A stretch of 64,000 bases of DNA, taken from positions 97,484 through 161,483 of the forward strand of contig CAYXCZ010000003.1 of assembly GCA_964463695.1 (NCBI GenBank), given 5' to 3'. Below, in pieces: positions 51,374 through 60,967 of the stretch (position 1 is the first letter of the stretch; the number at the start of each line of letters is the position of its first letter). The notes beneath the pieces were generated by a model. The model ran no database searches. It was not told where the DNA came from and worked only from the letters and a program-made list of their open reading frames with translations. The DNA is from JALNZU01 sp964463695 (lineage in GTDB: Bacteria; Bacteroidota; Bacteroidia; Bacteroidales; F082). A program made the position numbers and the translations under genes.

Positions 51374-52867
51374 TTATTTAGCTACTCTTTCAAGCCATTT
51401 TACCATAGCAAACATTGCAATCATCGAAAGCAAACAAACTACAACAAAAGCAGTCCAGGTTACTGATATTGAGATACTTTCATACATCATAGCACCTAGA
51501 AAAAGAGAGCCGTTACCAACAGCAGTCGCAGTTAGCCAACCGCCCTGCATCAATCCCTGAAGATGTGCAGGAGCAACTTTCGAAACAAAAGACAACCCGA
51601 GAGGTGAAATAAAGAGTTCGGCTACTGTTAAAATAAAATAAACAAAGAATAAAAGCCAGGGAGTAATACGTTGAGCATCAGGTAAACCACCCATTTCCTG
51701 CACATCTTTAAACAATGGCACTGAAAGTGAACCTAAAGCCATCACCACAAAAGCAAGGGCTGCGATTCCCATACCAATAGCAATCTTTTTAGGTGTGGAA
51801 GGCTCTATACCTTTTTTAGCCAAAAATGAAAATATGGCAATTACCAATGGAGTTAGAAACACAACGAGGAATGGGTTAATGGATTGGAATATTTCCACTG
51901 AAGGGAAGATTCCACCAAGTAAGGTGTAGTCTTTGGCAAACATTGTGAGAGTTAAACCGTTCTGATGGAATGAGAACCAGAAAAATATAACAACGCCAAA
52001 CACTGCAAAAAGGGCCAGAATTCTCTGTTTGATCTCTTTTGCATCCTGCATAGCTTCTTCTTTGGATACTACTGGCCTTGCCTTAGTATTTGGGTCAGGA
52101 AGTGTACGTTTGGTCAACATGAAGATTGCCAGCGAAATGAGCATTGCCACAACAGCTGTTAAAAATGCATAATGAAAACCAGTATTAAAAGCATCGAGGT
52201 AACTCACTGCAAAATCACTAAGATTTGCTGGCATAATATCCTTTGAAACATGAGATGCCAGTTCGGTAAACCTTCCATTAACAACCTCTTCCGACATCTT
52301 TCCGTCGAGGTATTGGTGACACATGCCAGGCAGTTCTGCATTATAAGAAAAACCTTGCATCGATACGAAGGTGTTACGCACCCAAGTTGCAAGGAAAGGG
52401 GCAAACATCGCACCAACATTGATAAACATATAAAAAATCTGGAAACCGGAATCTCTTTTATTCCTGAACTCGTCGTTGTCATACATCTGGCCAACAACAG
52501 CCTGCAAATTTCCTTTGAAAAGACCGTTACCAAAAGCTATCACCAACAAAGCTGCAAGGGCAATATACTTTGTAGTGATGAGTGATGGCATGGAGAGTAA
52601 AACATAACCAGCCGACATAATCAGCAGTCCGGCAATGATTGTGCCCTTGTAATTACGGGTTTTATCGGCAATAAACCCTCCAACAAGTGCCAACACATAG
52701 ATTGATGCATAGAAAATTGAGTAGAGTTTTCCTGCCTCGGTACCTGTAATGTTGAACTTCGACATTAAGAACAGGGTAAGAATCGCCATCATGGTATAAA
52801 AACCAAAACGTTCGCCCATGTTGGCAAGTGCAGCTGAAAGCAGTCCTTTGGGGTGTCCTTTAATCAT
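51374..52867 (-). CDS. Proton-dependent oligopeptide transporter (POT/PTR family)
   Basis: 497 residues, about 14 membrane helices. The family ExxER-like motif is in NMGERFGFYTMMA near residue 17, and the FYxxINxG-like motif is FQIFYMFINVGA near 143-154. Imports di- and tripeptides with protons. It has its own promoter (both boxes) and terminator. Confidence 0.93.
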   Translation of the reverse strand: MIKGHPKGLLSAALANMGERFGFYTMMAILTLFLMSKFNITGTEAGKLYSIFYASIYVLALVGGFIADKTRNYKGTIIAGLLIMSAGYVLLSMPSLITTKYIALAALLVIAFGNGLFKGNLQAVVGQMYDNDEFRNKRDSGFQIFYMFINVGAMFAPFLATWVRNTFVSMQGFSYNAELPGMCHQYLDGKMSEEVVNGRFTELASHVSKDIMPANLSDFAVSYLDAFNTGFHYAFLTAVVAMLISLAIFMLTKRTLPDPNTKARPVVSKEEAMQDAKEIKQRILALFAVFGVVIFFWFSFHQNGLTLTMFAKDYTLLGGIFPSVEIFQSINPFLVVFLTPLVIAIFSFLAKKGIEPSTPKKIAIGMGIAALAFVVMALGSLSVPLFKDVQEMGGLPDAQRITPWLLFFVYFILTVAELFISPLGLSFVSKVAPAHLQGLMQGGWLTATAVGNGSLFLGAMMYESISISVTWTAFVVVCLLSMIAMFAMVKWLERVAK

Positions 52868-52927
52868 AAAAGAAATGTGTTAAGTTAATTAATGTGATAT
52901 ACGTCAATTTATATTAAGATTTGTGAG

Positions 52928-52957
52928 CAAATTTAGAAAAAAAAAGCATTTTAACAA
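52928..52957 (-). promoter_or_regulatory. Predicted POT transporter promoter
   Basis: On the minus strand TTG (complement of 52955-52957) and TAAATTTG (complement of 52928-52935) have a 19-base spacer; the start codon is about 60 bases downstream. Confidence 0.65.
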
Positions 52958-53065
52958 GTTTATTCACTACTTACTGTTCAATTCAAAATCAAGCTTATAT
53001 CCCTCAGGATGCCAAACGATTTAAGGATCACCCCACAAGGGAAGAAACTGCAACAATTTTTTTGC

Positions 53066-53073
53066 TACTTTTG
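53066..53073 (+). promoter_or_regulatory. Predicted -7 box of valS
   Basis: TACTTTTG fits TAnnTTTG, 35 bases before the ATG. No TTG at the usual -33 distance. Confidence 0.45.
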
Positions 53074-53108
53074 CGCCCTTATTGCAATACCTTAATTCAA
53101 TTTCATTT

Positions 53109-55742
53109 ATGGAAATCAACAGCAAATACAGCCCGGCCGAGCTCGAACAGAAGTGGTACAGTCACTGGATGGAGAAAGGTTACTTTCATTCCGAACCGGA
53201 TGATCGTGAACCTTATACCATTGTGATTCCTCCTCCGAATGTGACTGGAGTGCTTCATATGGGTCATATGCTGAACAATACCATTCAGGATGTGCTCATT
53301 CGCCGTGCCCGTATGCTGGGAAAAAATGCTTGCTGGGTTCCCGGCACCGATCATGCTTCCATTGCAACTGAAAACAAGGTTGTTCAAAAACTGAAAAATG
53401 AAGGGATTGAGAAATCGGACATAAGCCGCGAAACATTTCTTCAGCATGCATGGGAATGGCGCGACAAACATGGAAACATCATTCTCGAACAGTTGAAAAA
53501 GTTGGGTGCTTCCTGCGACTGGAACCGCACAGCATTTACGATGGATGAGAAACTTTATGAATCTGTAATTCAGGTTTTCATCGATTTATATCATAAAGGA
53601 TTGATTTACCGTGGTGTAAGAATGGTAAACTGGGATCCCCAAGCGCTCACTGCTGTTTCTGATGAAGAAGTTATATACAAGGAAGTACAGTCTAAACTAT
53701 ATTATCTGCGCTATCAGGTTGAAGGAGAGAATGATTTCATTACGATTGCAACAACACGTCCCGAAACAATTTTAGGCGATACTGCTATTTGCGTTCATCC
53801 GGAAGACGAGCGTTTCAATGCTTTTCATGGTAAAAAAGTTTTAGTGCCACTTATCAACCGTCCAATACCAGTTATTATTGATCCTTATGTTGACAGGGAA
53901 TTTGGAACCGGTGCACTAAAAATTACTCCTGCCCACGACATCAATGACTATACCCTTGGGCTGAAACACAAGTTGCCATCCATCGATATTTTTAACGATA
54001 ACGGAACTTTGAGCAATGCAGCAGGTCTATTTGTTGGAATGGATCGTTTTGAGGCTCGTAAAGCCATCATTCCAATGCTTGAACAGGCTGGAAATTGCGT
54101 CAAAATTGAAGACTATATCAATAAAGTCGGTTTCTCGGAACGTACAGATGCTGTTATAGAACCCAAATTATCACTCCAATGGTTCCTGAAAATGGAGGCT
54201 TTCGCAGCTAAAGCTCTGGAGGTTGTGGAAAACGGAAGCATACAATTTCATCCTCCAAAGTTTAAAAATACCTATAAGCACTGGATGGAAAATGTGAAGG
54301 ATTGGTGCATCTCCCGACAGTTGTGGTGGGGTCAGCAGATTCCGGTTTACTACCTTCCTAACCAGGAAATGGTAGTAGCCAAAAATGCAGAAGAAGCGTT
54401 AAAACTCGCCAATGAAATGTTCCCCGAAAGTCATTTCATTGCAGCTGACCTTAAACAGGATGAAGACGTTGTTGACACCTGGTTTTCTTCATGGCTTTGG
54501 CCAATGGCTGTTTTCGATGGAATAAGATTCCCCGAAAACAGGGAAATTAAGTACTACTATCCAACAAACGATCTTGTTACAGCACCCGATATCATCTTTT
54601 TTTGGGTAGCTAGAATGATCATGGCAGGAAACGAATATGCCAATGATATTCCATTTAAAAACGTTTATTTCACCGGTATCGTTAGGGATAAAATAGGCAG
54701 AAAGATGTCGAAAACACTCGGCAACTCTCCCGACCCTATCGACCTTATAGCTCAGTACGGTGCTGATGGCGTGCGTGTTGGCATGCTGTTAACTGCACCT
54801 GCCGGCAACGACCTTCCTTTTGACGAAGGACTTTGTGAGCAAGGAAGAAATTTCAGCAACAAAATCTGGAATGCGCTTCGCCTTGTGAAAGGCTGGGAAA
54901 TTGATACTACTATCCAGCAACCTGAAACTGCGAAAATTGCGACCGAATGGTTCGAGGCTCGTTTCAATCAGGTTCACACCCTGACTGAAGATCATTTCGA
55001 AAAATTCCGCTTATCGGATGCGTTGATGGGAACATATAAACTGATTTGGGACGATTTCTGCTCCTGGTATCTTGAGATGATCAAGCCCGAATACGGCAAA
55101 CCAATTGATGCAATCACACTTCAAAAAACGGTTCGTTTTTTCGAAGAACTGATGCTGTTGATTCATCCTTTTATGCCATATATTTCTGAGGAAATCTGGC
55201 ATCACCTGCAAGAAAGAAAAGATGGCGATGATTTAATCATTTCTCTTAAACCAAAAGTAAGAGCTTTTGATGAAACAATCCTTGCCCAATTCGAATCAGC
55301 ATCCGAAGTAATTAATAGTATTCGGAAAGTCAGGGCAGAGAAAAACATCCCTTATCGCGACAGCATTGCTTTAAAAGTGAAATTGAATGGCGCGAATCAA
55401 CATGCTGATTTCGATCCACTTATTAGCAAATTATGCAACATCAGTTCAATTGAATATATAGATCAAAGCCTCGAGGGGGCATTTGGTTTTGTTGCAAGGT
55501 CAACAGAATTTTTTATTCCATTAACTGAAAATATCGACATAGAAGCCGAACTGAAAAAATTGCATGAAGAACTGAAATACACTCAAGGTTTTCTTGAGTC
55601 GGTAATGAAGAAATTATCAAACGAACGCTTTGTTGCCGGCGCTCCTGAAAAAGTAATTTTAACAGAGCGTAAAAAACAAGCTGATGCTGAGGCACGCATT
55701 AAAGTCCTGGAACAACAAATAGCTGGTTTGGAAAAACAATAA
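53109..55742 (+). CDS. valS: Valyl-tRNA synthetase
   Basis: 877 residues from ATG at 53109 (a frame from 53082 adds nine non-conserved residues). Class I motifs HMGH (50-53) and KMSKT (532-536) are present, plus the editing domain and a C-terminal coiled-coil arm. Length is typical. It is followed at 30 bases by the epimerase gene. Confidence 0.97.
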   Translation: MEINSKYSPAELEQKWYSHWMEKGYFHSEPDDREPYTIVIPPPNVTGVLHMGHMLNNTIQDVLIRRARMLGKNACWVPGTDHASIATENKVVQKLKNEGIEKSDISRETFLQHAWEWRDKHGNIILEQLKKLGASCDWNRTAFTMDEKLYESVIQVFIDLYHKGLIYRGVRMVNWDPQALTAVSDEEVIYKEVQSKLYYLRYQVEGENDFITIATTRPETILGDTAICVHPEDERFNAFHGKKVLVPLINRPIPVIIDPYVDREFGTGALKITPAHDINDYTLGLKHKLPSIDIFNDNGTLSNAAGLFVGMDRFEARKAIIPMLEQAGNCVKIEDYINKVGFSERTDAVIEPKLSLQWFLKMEAFAAKALEVVENGSIQFHPPKFKNTYKHWMENVKDWCISRQLWWGQQIPVYYLPNQEMVVAKNAEEALKLANEMFPESHFIAADLKQDEDVVDTWFSSWLWPMAVFDGIRFPENREIKYYYPTNDLVTAPDIIFFWVARMIMAGNEYANDIPFKNVYFTGIVRDKIGRKMSKTLGNSPDPIDLIAQYGADGVRVGMLLTAPAGNDLPFDEGLCEQGRNFSNKIWNALRLVKGWEIDTTIQQPETAKIATEWFEARFNQVHTLTEDHFEKFRLSDALMGTYKLIWDDFCSWYLEMIKPEYGKPIDAITLQKTVRFFEELMLLIHPFMPYISEEIWHHLQERKDGDDLIISLKPKVRAFDETILAQFESASEVINSIRKVRAEKNIPYRDSIALKVKLNGANQHADFDPLISKLCNISSIEYIDQSLEGAFGFVARSTEFFIPLTENIDIEAELKKLHEELKYTQGFLESVMKKLSNERFVAGAPEKVILTERKKQADAEARIKVLEQQIAGLEKQ

Positions 55743-55772
55743 CTCATTTAGGATCAATAAAAACCAACTCAT

Positions 55773-56738
55773 ATGATTGTAGTAACTGGAGCAGCAGGAT
55801 TCATTGGCAGCGTGGTTGCTGGATATTTATCACAAATATCTCCCGAACAAATTGTCCTTGTCGATGATTTTTCCCGAACTGATAAAACACCGAACTACCT
55901 CACAATAAATTACGCTGAACTTGTTGACAGGGCCTTATTTCCATCCTGGCTTGAAGCACATAATACTGAAGTTAAATGGGTTATACATCTTGGTGCAAGA
56001 ACAGATACCACAGAATTCAACATTGAAATTTTCAATGAATTGAATCTGAATTATTCAAAATCGATCTGGAAATTATGTGTCAAACATCAGATTCCGTTAG
56101 TTTATGCTTCATCAGCTGCAACATATGGAAACGGAGAATGGGGATACACTGACAGCCACGAAATCGTATCCAAATTACATCCATTAAACCCTTATGGGGA
56201 ATCAAAAAATGATTTCGACAAATGGGTCTTGAATGAGAAAAGCTGTCCGCCAAATTGGTTTGGATTGAAGTTTTTCAATGTTTACGGACCAAATGAGTAC
56301 CACAAATCACGCATGGCCTCCGTAATCTTTCATGCATTTAGGCAAATAAAAGAAAAAGGCTCGGTAAAATTATTCCGGTCGCATCACCCGGATTACAGCG
56401 ATGGCGGGCAACTTCGTGATTTTGTATATGTTAAAGATGTAGCTCAGGTAATCCTTTTTCTGATGCAGCAAAAACCTTCTTCCGGTTTGTACAACCTTGG
56501 AACTGGCACAGCCCGGTCATTCAACGATTTGGCTTCTGCAACATTTAGCGCACTTCACTTGACACCATCAATTGAATATATTGATACTCCGCTTGATATT
56601 CGTGATAAATATCAATATTTCACAGAAGCAAAAATGGATAAGCTTAGAAATGCAGGCTACTCTAAAGAATTTTACAGCCTTGAAACCGGCATTGGCGACT
56701 ACATACAAAACTATTTGGAAAAGGGAATCTTCTTTTGA
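55773..56738 (+). CDS. rfaD: NAD-dependent sugar epimerase, RfaD/HldD-like (ADP-glyceromanno-heptose 6-epimerase type)
   Basis: 321 residues of the extended SDR family: GAAGFIGS (6-13), catalytic YASSAATYG and YGESKNDFDKWV, then NVYGPNEYHK and the C-terminal YNLGTGTARSFNDL. The sequence is close to HldD/RfaD, which makes ADP-L-glycero-D-manno-heptose for LPS core; a UDP-sugar epimerase is the alternative. It follows valS. Confidence 0.82.
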   Translation: MIVVTGAAGFIGSVVAGYLSQISPEQIVLVDDFSRTDKTPNYLTINYAELVDRALFPSWLEAHNTEVKWVIHLGARTDTTEFNIEIFNELNLNYSKSIWKLCVKHQIPLVYASSAATYGNGEWGYTDSHEIVSKLHPLNPYGESKNDFDKWVLNEKSCPPNWFGLKFFNVYGPNEYHKSRMASVIFHAFRQIKEKGSVKLFRSHHPDYSDGGQLRDFVYVKDVAQVILFLMQQKPSSGLYNLGTGTARSFNDLASATFSALHLTPSIEYIDTPLDIRDKYQYFTEAKMDKLRNAGYSKEFYSLETGIGDYIQNYLEKGIFF

Positions 56739-57076
56739 GCGTGTAGTTTATCCTCTAAAACAAGGTCAAGTCCTTTCAAAAAATTGTTTGTATTCTGAAG
56801 TGTTTCAATAAGAATGATGTTCTTTTCAATGCTTTCAAAATCCTTTTTCAGTGCATCTTTGGCCCCTTGCAGTGTATAGCCTTTTTCTTTCACCAGGTTA
56901 AAAATCATATGTAGGTAGCGCATGTCACGTTCAGTAAACATCCTGTTACCTTTTTTATTCTTCTTAGGCTTCAATACATCAAATTCTTTCTCCCAAAAGC
57001 GAATTAGAGAAGTGTTCACTTTAAATGTTGCTGCAACTTCACCAATGCTGTAATATAACTTCTCAACCTTTGCCAT
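56711..57076 (-). CDS. MerR-family transcriptional regulator
   Basis: 121 residues with an N-terminal winged helix (YYSIGEVAATFKVNTSLIRFWEKEF, then KGNRMFTERDMRYLHMI) and a short helical dimerisation tail without Cys ligands. The stop overlaps the convergent epimerase stop by 28 bases. It follows the M23 peptidase gene by 10 bases in the same direction, a conserved Bacteroidota pairing. Confidence 0.88.
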   Translation of the reverse strand: MAKVEKLYYSIGEVAATFKVNTSLIRFWEKEFDVLKPKKNKKGNRMFTERDMRYLHMIFNLVKEKGYTLQGAKDALKKDFESIEKNIILIETLQNTNNFLKGLDLVLEDKLHAQKKIPFSK

Positions 57077-57086
57077 TGTTAAAATT

Positions 57087-58058
57087 TTAATCTAATGTTT
57101 GGGATGGAACTGAAGATAATTCCAAAATCATTTCATAATCCTCAGGACTTAAATCATTGAAGAAGAAATGGATAGGGTTAACAGGACTATTATTCTTTCT
57201 CACTTCGTAATGAAGGTGAGGAGAAGTTGACTTTCCTGTACTACCAATCTTTCCAATCATTTGCCCGCGCTTAACCTTTTCGCCCTGTCGTACATTAAAA
57301 GCACTCAAATGACTATAAACAGTTTTATATCCAAACCCATGATTGACAATAATTGTATTACCATATCCGAAGTAACTCTTCTCTACCCGTTCCACTTTAC
57401 CATCACCTGTTACAAAGACCTCAGTACCTGTTGGTGCTGAAAAATCAACCCCCTCATGAAATTTATTCACTTTATAAAAAGGGTCAAGGCGTACTCCGAA
57501 ATAGGATGAAATCCTTCTTAAATCTTTATTCTTTACTGGCTGAATAGCTGGGATAGAAGCCATCATTTCATTTTTCCTCTTTGCAAGGTCAAATACTTCA
57601 TCAAACGACTTCGATTGCACATAAAGCTGACTGGCAATACGATCGAGCCGTTTGGCCGCGTCTACCACAACTTCTGAGTTATTGTAGCCCGACATGTTTT
57701 CATAACGGTCAGCACCCCCATAACCAGCTTTTCTTATTGTGGACGGAATCGGCTCTGCTTCAAATATTACTCTGTAAATATTATCATCTCTTTCCTGCAT
57801 ATCGCCTAATACCTTTTCCATCGATTCGAGCTTGTCGGTTAAGATATCGTACTGAAGTTGTAAAAAGTCGAGCTCTCTTTTTTGAATACGTTCCTTAGGA
57901 GAACCAAAAAAGTAGTAAGCTATAAACACAAAAGTAAGAGCTAACGTACCGGTGGTTAACAGATAAGATATAAATCCAAGAAGCCTCTGTTTCCAATTTA
58001 CAAAGTACCTCTCGTAGGTCAGTGTTTTATGATTGAAAACATATTTTTGCTTTGCCAT
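57087..58058 (-). CDS. M23-family (LytM) peptidoglycan DD-metallopeptidase
   Basis: 323 residues from ATG at 58058. N-terminal membrane anchor (about 22-46), coiled-coil region (about 55-110) and a C-terminal LytM domain with zinc ligands in HEGVDFSAPTG and HLHYEV. Hydrolyses peptide crosslinks in the envelope. The catalytic set looks complete. Shares an intergenic promoter region with alaS. Confidence 0.93.
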   Translation of the reverse strand: MAKQKYVFNHKTLTYERYFVNWKQRLLGFISYLLTTGTLALTFVFIAYYFFGSPKERIQKRELDFLQLQYDILTDKLESMEKVLGDMQERDDNIYRVIFEAEPIPSTIRKAGYGGADRYENMSGYNNSEVVVDAAKRLDRIASQLYVQSKSFDEVFDLAKRKNEMMASIPAIQPVKNKDLRRISSYFGVRLDPFYKVNKFHEGVDFSAPTGTEVFVTGDGKVERVEKSYFGYGNTIIVNHGFGYKTVYSHLSAFNVRQGEKVKRGQMIGKIGSTGKSTSPHLHYEVRKNNSPVNPIHFFFNDLSPEDYEMILELSSVPSQTLD

Positions 58059-58085
58059 GAACGAAACTTCAGGGTATATTTTTTT

Positions 58086-58120
58086 TTGAACCACAAAAAT
58101 AATATTTTACCTTAAATTTG
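58086..58120 (+). promoter_or_regulatory. Predicted alaS promoter overlapping the M23 promoter
   Basis: TAAATTTG at 58113-58120 is an exact -7 match; TTG at 58086-58088 gives a 24-base spacer, somewhat long. It lies within the opposing M23 promoter. Confidence 0.5.
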
Positions 58121-58123
58121 CAA
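58094..58123 (-). promoter_or_regulatory. Predicted M23 peptidase promoter
   Basis: On the minus strand TTG (complement of 58121-58123) and TATTTTTG (complement of 58094-58101) have a 19-base spacer. Its -33 directly abuts the -7 box of alaS (58113-58120). Confidence 0.65.
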
Positions 58124-58171
58124 GCTTTATTTACCTGTTAAAAAACGATAAAAGAATATAACATCAATAAA

Positions 58172-60796
58172 ATGAACTCTTTAGAAATACGTAGCACTTT
58201 TCTTGATTTTTTTAAATCAAAACAACACCTGATTGTGCCCTCGGCACCAATTGTAGTTAAAGATGATCCAACCCTCATGTTTACAAATGCTGGGATGAAT
58301 CAATTTAAAGAAACGTTTTTAGGCAATGCCCCGGCAAAATCAACCCGTATTGCTGATACTCAAAAGTGCTTACGCGTTTCAGGCAAACATAATGATCTTG
58401 AAGAAGTTGGCTACGACACCTACCATCACACCATGTTTGAGATGTTGGGCAATTGGTCGTTTGGCGATTATTTTAAAAAAGAGGCTATTGAATGGGCATG
58501 GGAGCTTTTAACCGAAGTTTATGGCCTTGATAAAGGCAGGTTATATGTCTCCGTTTTCGGCGGTGATGCAAGTGATGGCCTTGATCAGGATTTTGAAGCA
58601 TTCGATTTGTGGAAACAAATTATACCTGAAGACCGCATCCTTTTTGGAAGTAAAAAAGATAATTTCTGGGAAATGGGCGATAGTGGTCCGTGTGGACCAT
58701 GTTCCGAAATTCATGTGGATATAAGAGATGATGCCGAACGCCAAAAAATTGATGGGAAATCTCTTGTTAATCATGACCATCCTGAGGTGATTGAAATCTG
58801 GAATTTAGTCTTTATCGAATTCAACAGGTTAGCAAATGGATCACTTGTTAAACTTCCATCACAACACGTTGACACAGGCATGGGTTTTGAACGTCTCACT
58901 ATGGCGCTACAAGGCAAGAAATCGAATTATGACACCGATATATTTCAACCTCTGATTCAGGAAATTGCCCGGCTTGCCAAATGCACTTACGGCGAAAATA
59001 AAGAGCGTGATATTGCGATGCGCGTAATTGCCGACCACTTAAGAGCTGTATCATTTACGATAGCTGATGGCCAGATCCCTTCCAATACCGGTGCAGGTTA
59101 TGTAATACGGAGAATATTACGACGGGCTGTCAGATATGGATTTACTTTCTTAGGTTTCGAAGAACCATTTGTTTACAAACTGCTTCCGGTCTTAACTGCT
59201 CAAATGTCATCCAATTTTCCTGAAATTGCATCACAGCAGCAGCTCGTTAGCAAAGTCATCTTTGAAGAAGAATCTTCATTCCTTCGCACACTTGCACAAG
59301 GCATTCGTCGATTTGAAAATTATGTGACACAAAATCAAGATGTTAATATAATTGAAGGAGGATTTGCTTTTGAATTATTCGACACTTACGGCTTTCCTAT
59401 AGATTTAACAAACTTGCTGGCACGTGAAAAAAACCTGCAGGTTGACATGCCAGGGTTTGCTTTGAGGTTAAATGAACAGAAAAACCGTTCACGTAAAGCG
59501 GCCGAAGTGGCAGCTGGTGATTGGGTTGAGGTAACCTCACTTGAAGGAACAACGGTTTTTACCGGATATGAGCATCTTGAAGAGGAAGTTCAAATCGTAA
59601 AATTCAGAGAAGTGGTCTCAAAAAAGAAAAAAACCTATGAAATTGTCTTGAACAAAACGCCATTCTATGCTGAGTCTGGCGGTCAGGCTGGCGATACAGG
59701 GTGGTTAAAAAATGAGAATGAAACTATAGAAGTTTTTAACACTTTAAAGGAGAACAACCTGATAGTTCATCATACTGAAGCGTTGCCTTTATTCCCTGAG
59801 AAATCGTTTTTTGCTACCGTTGATGCCGAAAAACGCCTTTCCACTGCCAATAATCACACAGCAACACATTTAATGCATTCGGCTTTACGTCAGGTACTTG
59901 GAACTCATGTTGAGCAAAAAGGATCGTTGGTAAACTTTGAGCGTTTGCGTTTTGATTTTAGTCATTTTGGTAAAGTTACACCTGACGAAATCAAAACTAT
60001 TGAAAAAATCGTCAATAAAAAAATCAGAGAAAACATTCATCGAACCGTTCATATTGATGTGCCTGTCGAAGAAGCTAAATCAATGGGTGCTATGGCACTT
60101 TTTGGTGAAAAATACGGTGATTTTGTTAGAGTTATTTCTTTTGATCCAAGCTATTCAGTCGAGTTATGCGGTGGGACACATACTGAATCAACAGGCCATA
60201 TCGGCAGCTTCAGAATTGTTAGCGAAGGTGCAATTGCAGCCGGAGTAAGGCGTATTGAAGCTGTTACTGCTCAGGCAGCAGAGGATTATGTCAACAAGTT
60301 TATTGAGGAACACCAACAAATAAGAGAAATCGTTAAAACAACTGGCGATCTGGTAAAAGGCATCCTTTCGCTTACCGAAAATTACTCTGAAGTCACAAAG
60401 AGAAACGAAGCATTATTGCAGGAAAAAGCGATTACAATTTCCAGGCAATTACTGAGTAAATCAAAAGCAGTAAATGACTTTCAATTGATCGTAGCCGAAA
60501 TTGATGAATCAATAGAAATGGCTAAATCTATTGCTCTGCAAATTAAAACAATCACCAATAATACTGCTGTATTGCTTCATGGTAAAGCGGAGGGCAAAGC
60601 TATGATATGCTTAATGTTTACCGATGACTTGGTTTTATCAAAAAACCTGGATGCTTCAGCCTATATAAAAGCCATTTCTAAAGAAATTCAAGGTGGTGGG
60701 GGCGGACAAAAGCATTTAGCTACTGCTGGAGGCAAAAATTTGGATGGGATATTAGCAGCTGTAAATATTATTCTAACCGAGCTTAATAAATTGTAA
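58172..60796 (+). CDS. alaS: Alanyl-tRNA synthetase
   Basis: 874 residues: class II core (MFTNAGMNQFKETFLG; GPCGPCSEI), editing domain with HTATHLMH and CGGTH zinc/catalytic motifs, and a C-terminal domain with the glycine-rich QGGGGGQKHLATAGG. Length is normal. Confidence 0.98.
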   Translation: MNSLEIRSTFLDFFKSKQHLIVPSAPIVVKDDPTLMFTNAGMNQFKETFLGNAPAKSTRIADTQKCLRVSGKHNDLEEVGYDTYHHTMFEMLGNWSFGDYFKKEAIEWAWELLTEVYGLDKGRLYVSVFGGDASDGLDQDFEAFDLWKQIIPEDRILFGSKKDNFWEMGDSGPCGPCSEIHVDIRDDAERQKIDGKSLVNHDHPEVIEIWNLVFIEFNRLANGSLVKLPSQHVDTGMGFERLTMALQGKKSNYDTDIFQPLIQEIARLAKCTYGENKERDIAMRVIADHLRAVSFTIADGQIPSNTGAGYVIRRILRRAVRYGFTFLGFEEPFVYKLLPVLTAQMSSNFPEIASQQQLVSKVIFEEESSFLRTLAQGIRRFENYVTQNQDVNIIEGGFAFELFDTYGFPIDLTNLLAREKNLQVDMPGFALRLNEQKNRSRKAAEVAAGDWVEVTSLEGTTVFTGYEHLEEEVQIVKFREVVSKKKKTYEIVLNKTPFYAESGGQAGDTGWLKNENETIEVFNTLKENNLIVHHTEALPLFPEKSFFATVDAEKRLSTANNHTATHLMHSALRQVLGTHVEQKGSLVNFERLRFDFSHFGKVTPDEIKTIEKIVNKKIRENIHRTVHIDVPVEEAKSMGAMALFGEKYGDFVRVISFDPSYSVELCGGTHTESTGHIGSFRIVSEGAIAAGVRRIEAVTAQAAEDYVNKFIEEHQQIREIVKTTGDLVKGILSLTENYSEVTKRNEALLQEKAITISRQLLSKSKAVNDFQLIVAEIDESIEMAKSIALQIKTITNNTAVLLHGKAEGKAMICLMFTDDLVLSKNLDASAYIKAISKEIQGGGGGQKHLATAGGKNLDGILAAVNIILTELNKL

Positions 60797-60967
60797 TTCA
60801 ATTATTTAAAGACTATACCACTTGAATAACCATGTGTTGTTAAAAGTGATGTTAATAAATTCTGGTATTTTTTTACTGGAATTGAAAAAGGTATTGTAAC
60901 AAAAATTGCTACATTTACAGCAAATTGTGCTCAGAATACTCACAAACTGCACAAACACAGTCATAAG

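Noticed and set aside
52204..52585. Frames of about 110 codons on both strands inside the POT transporter gene
   Set aside because: They overlap a clear transporter gene in other frames and show no protein family features.
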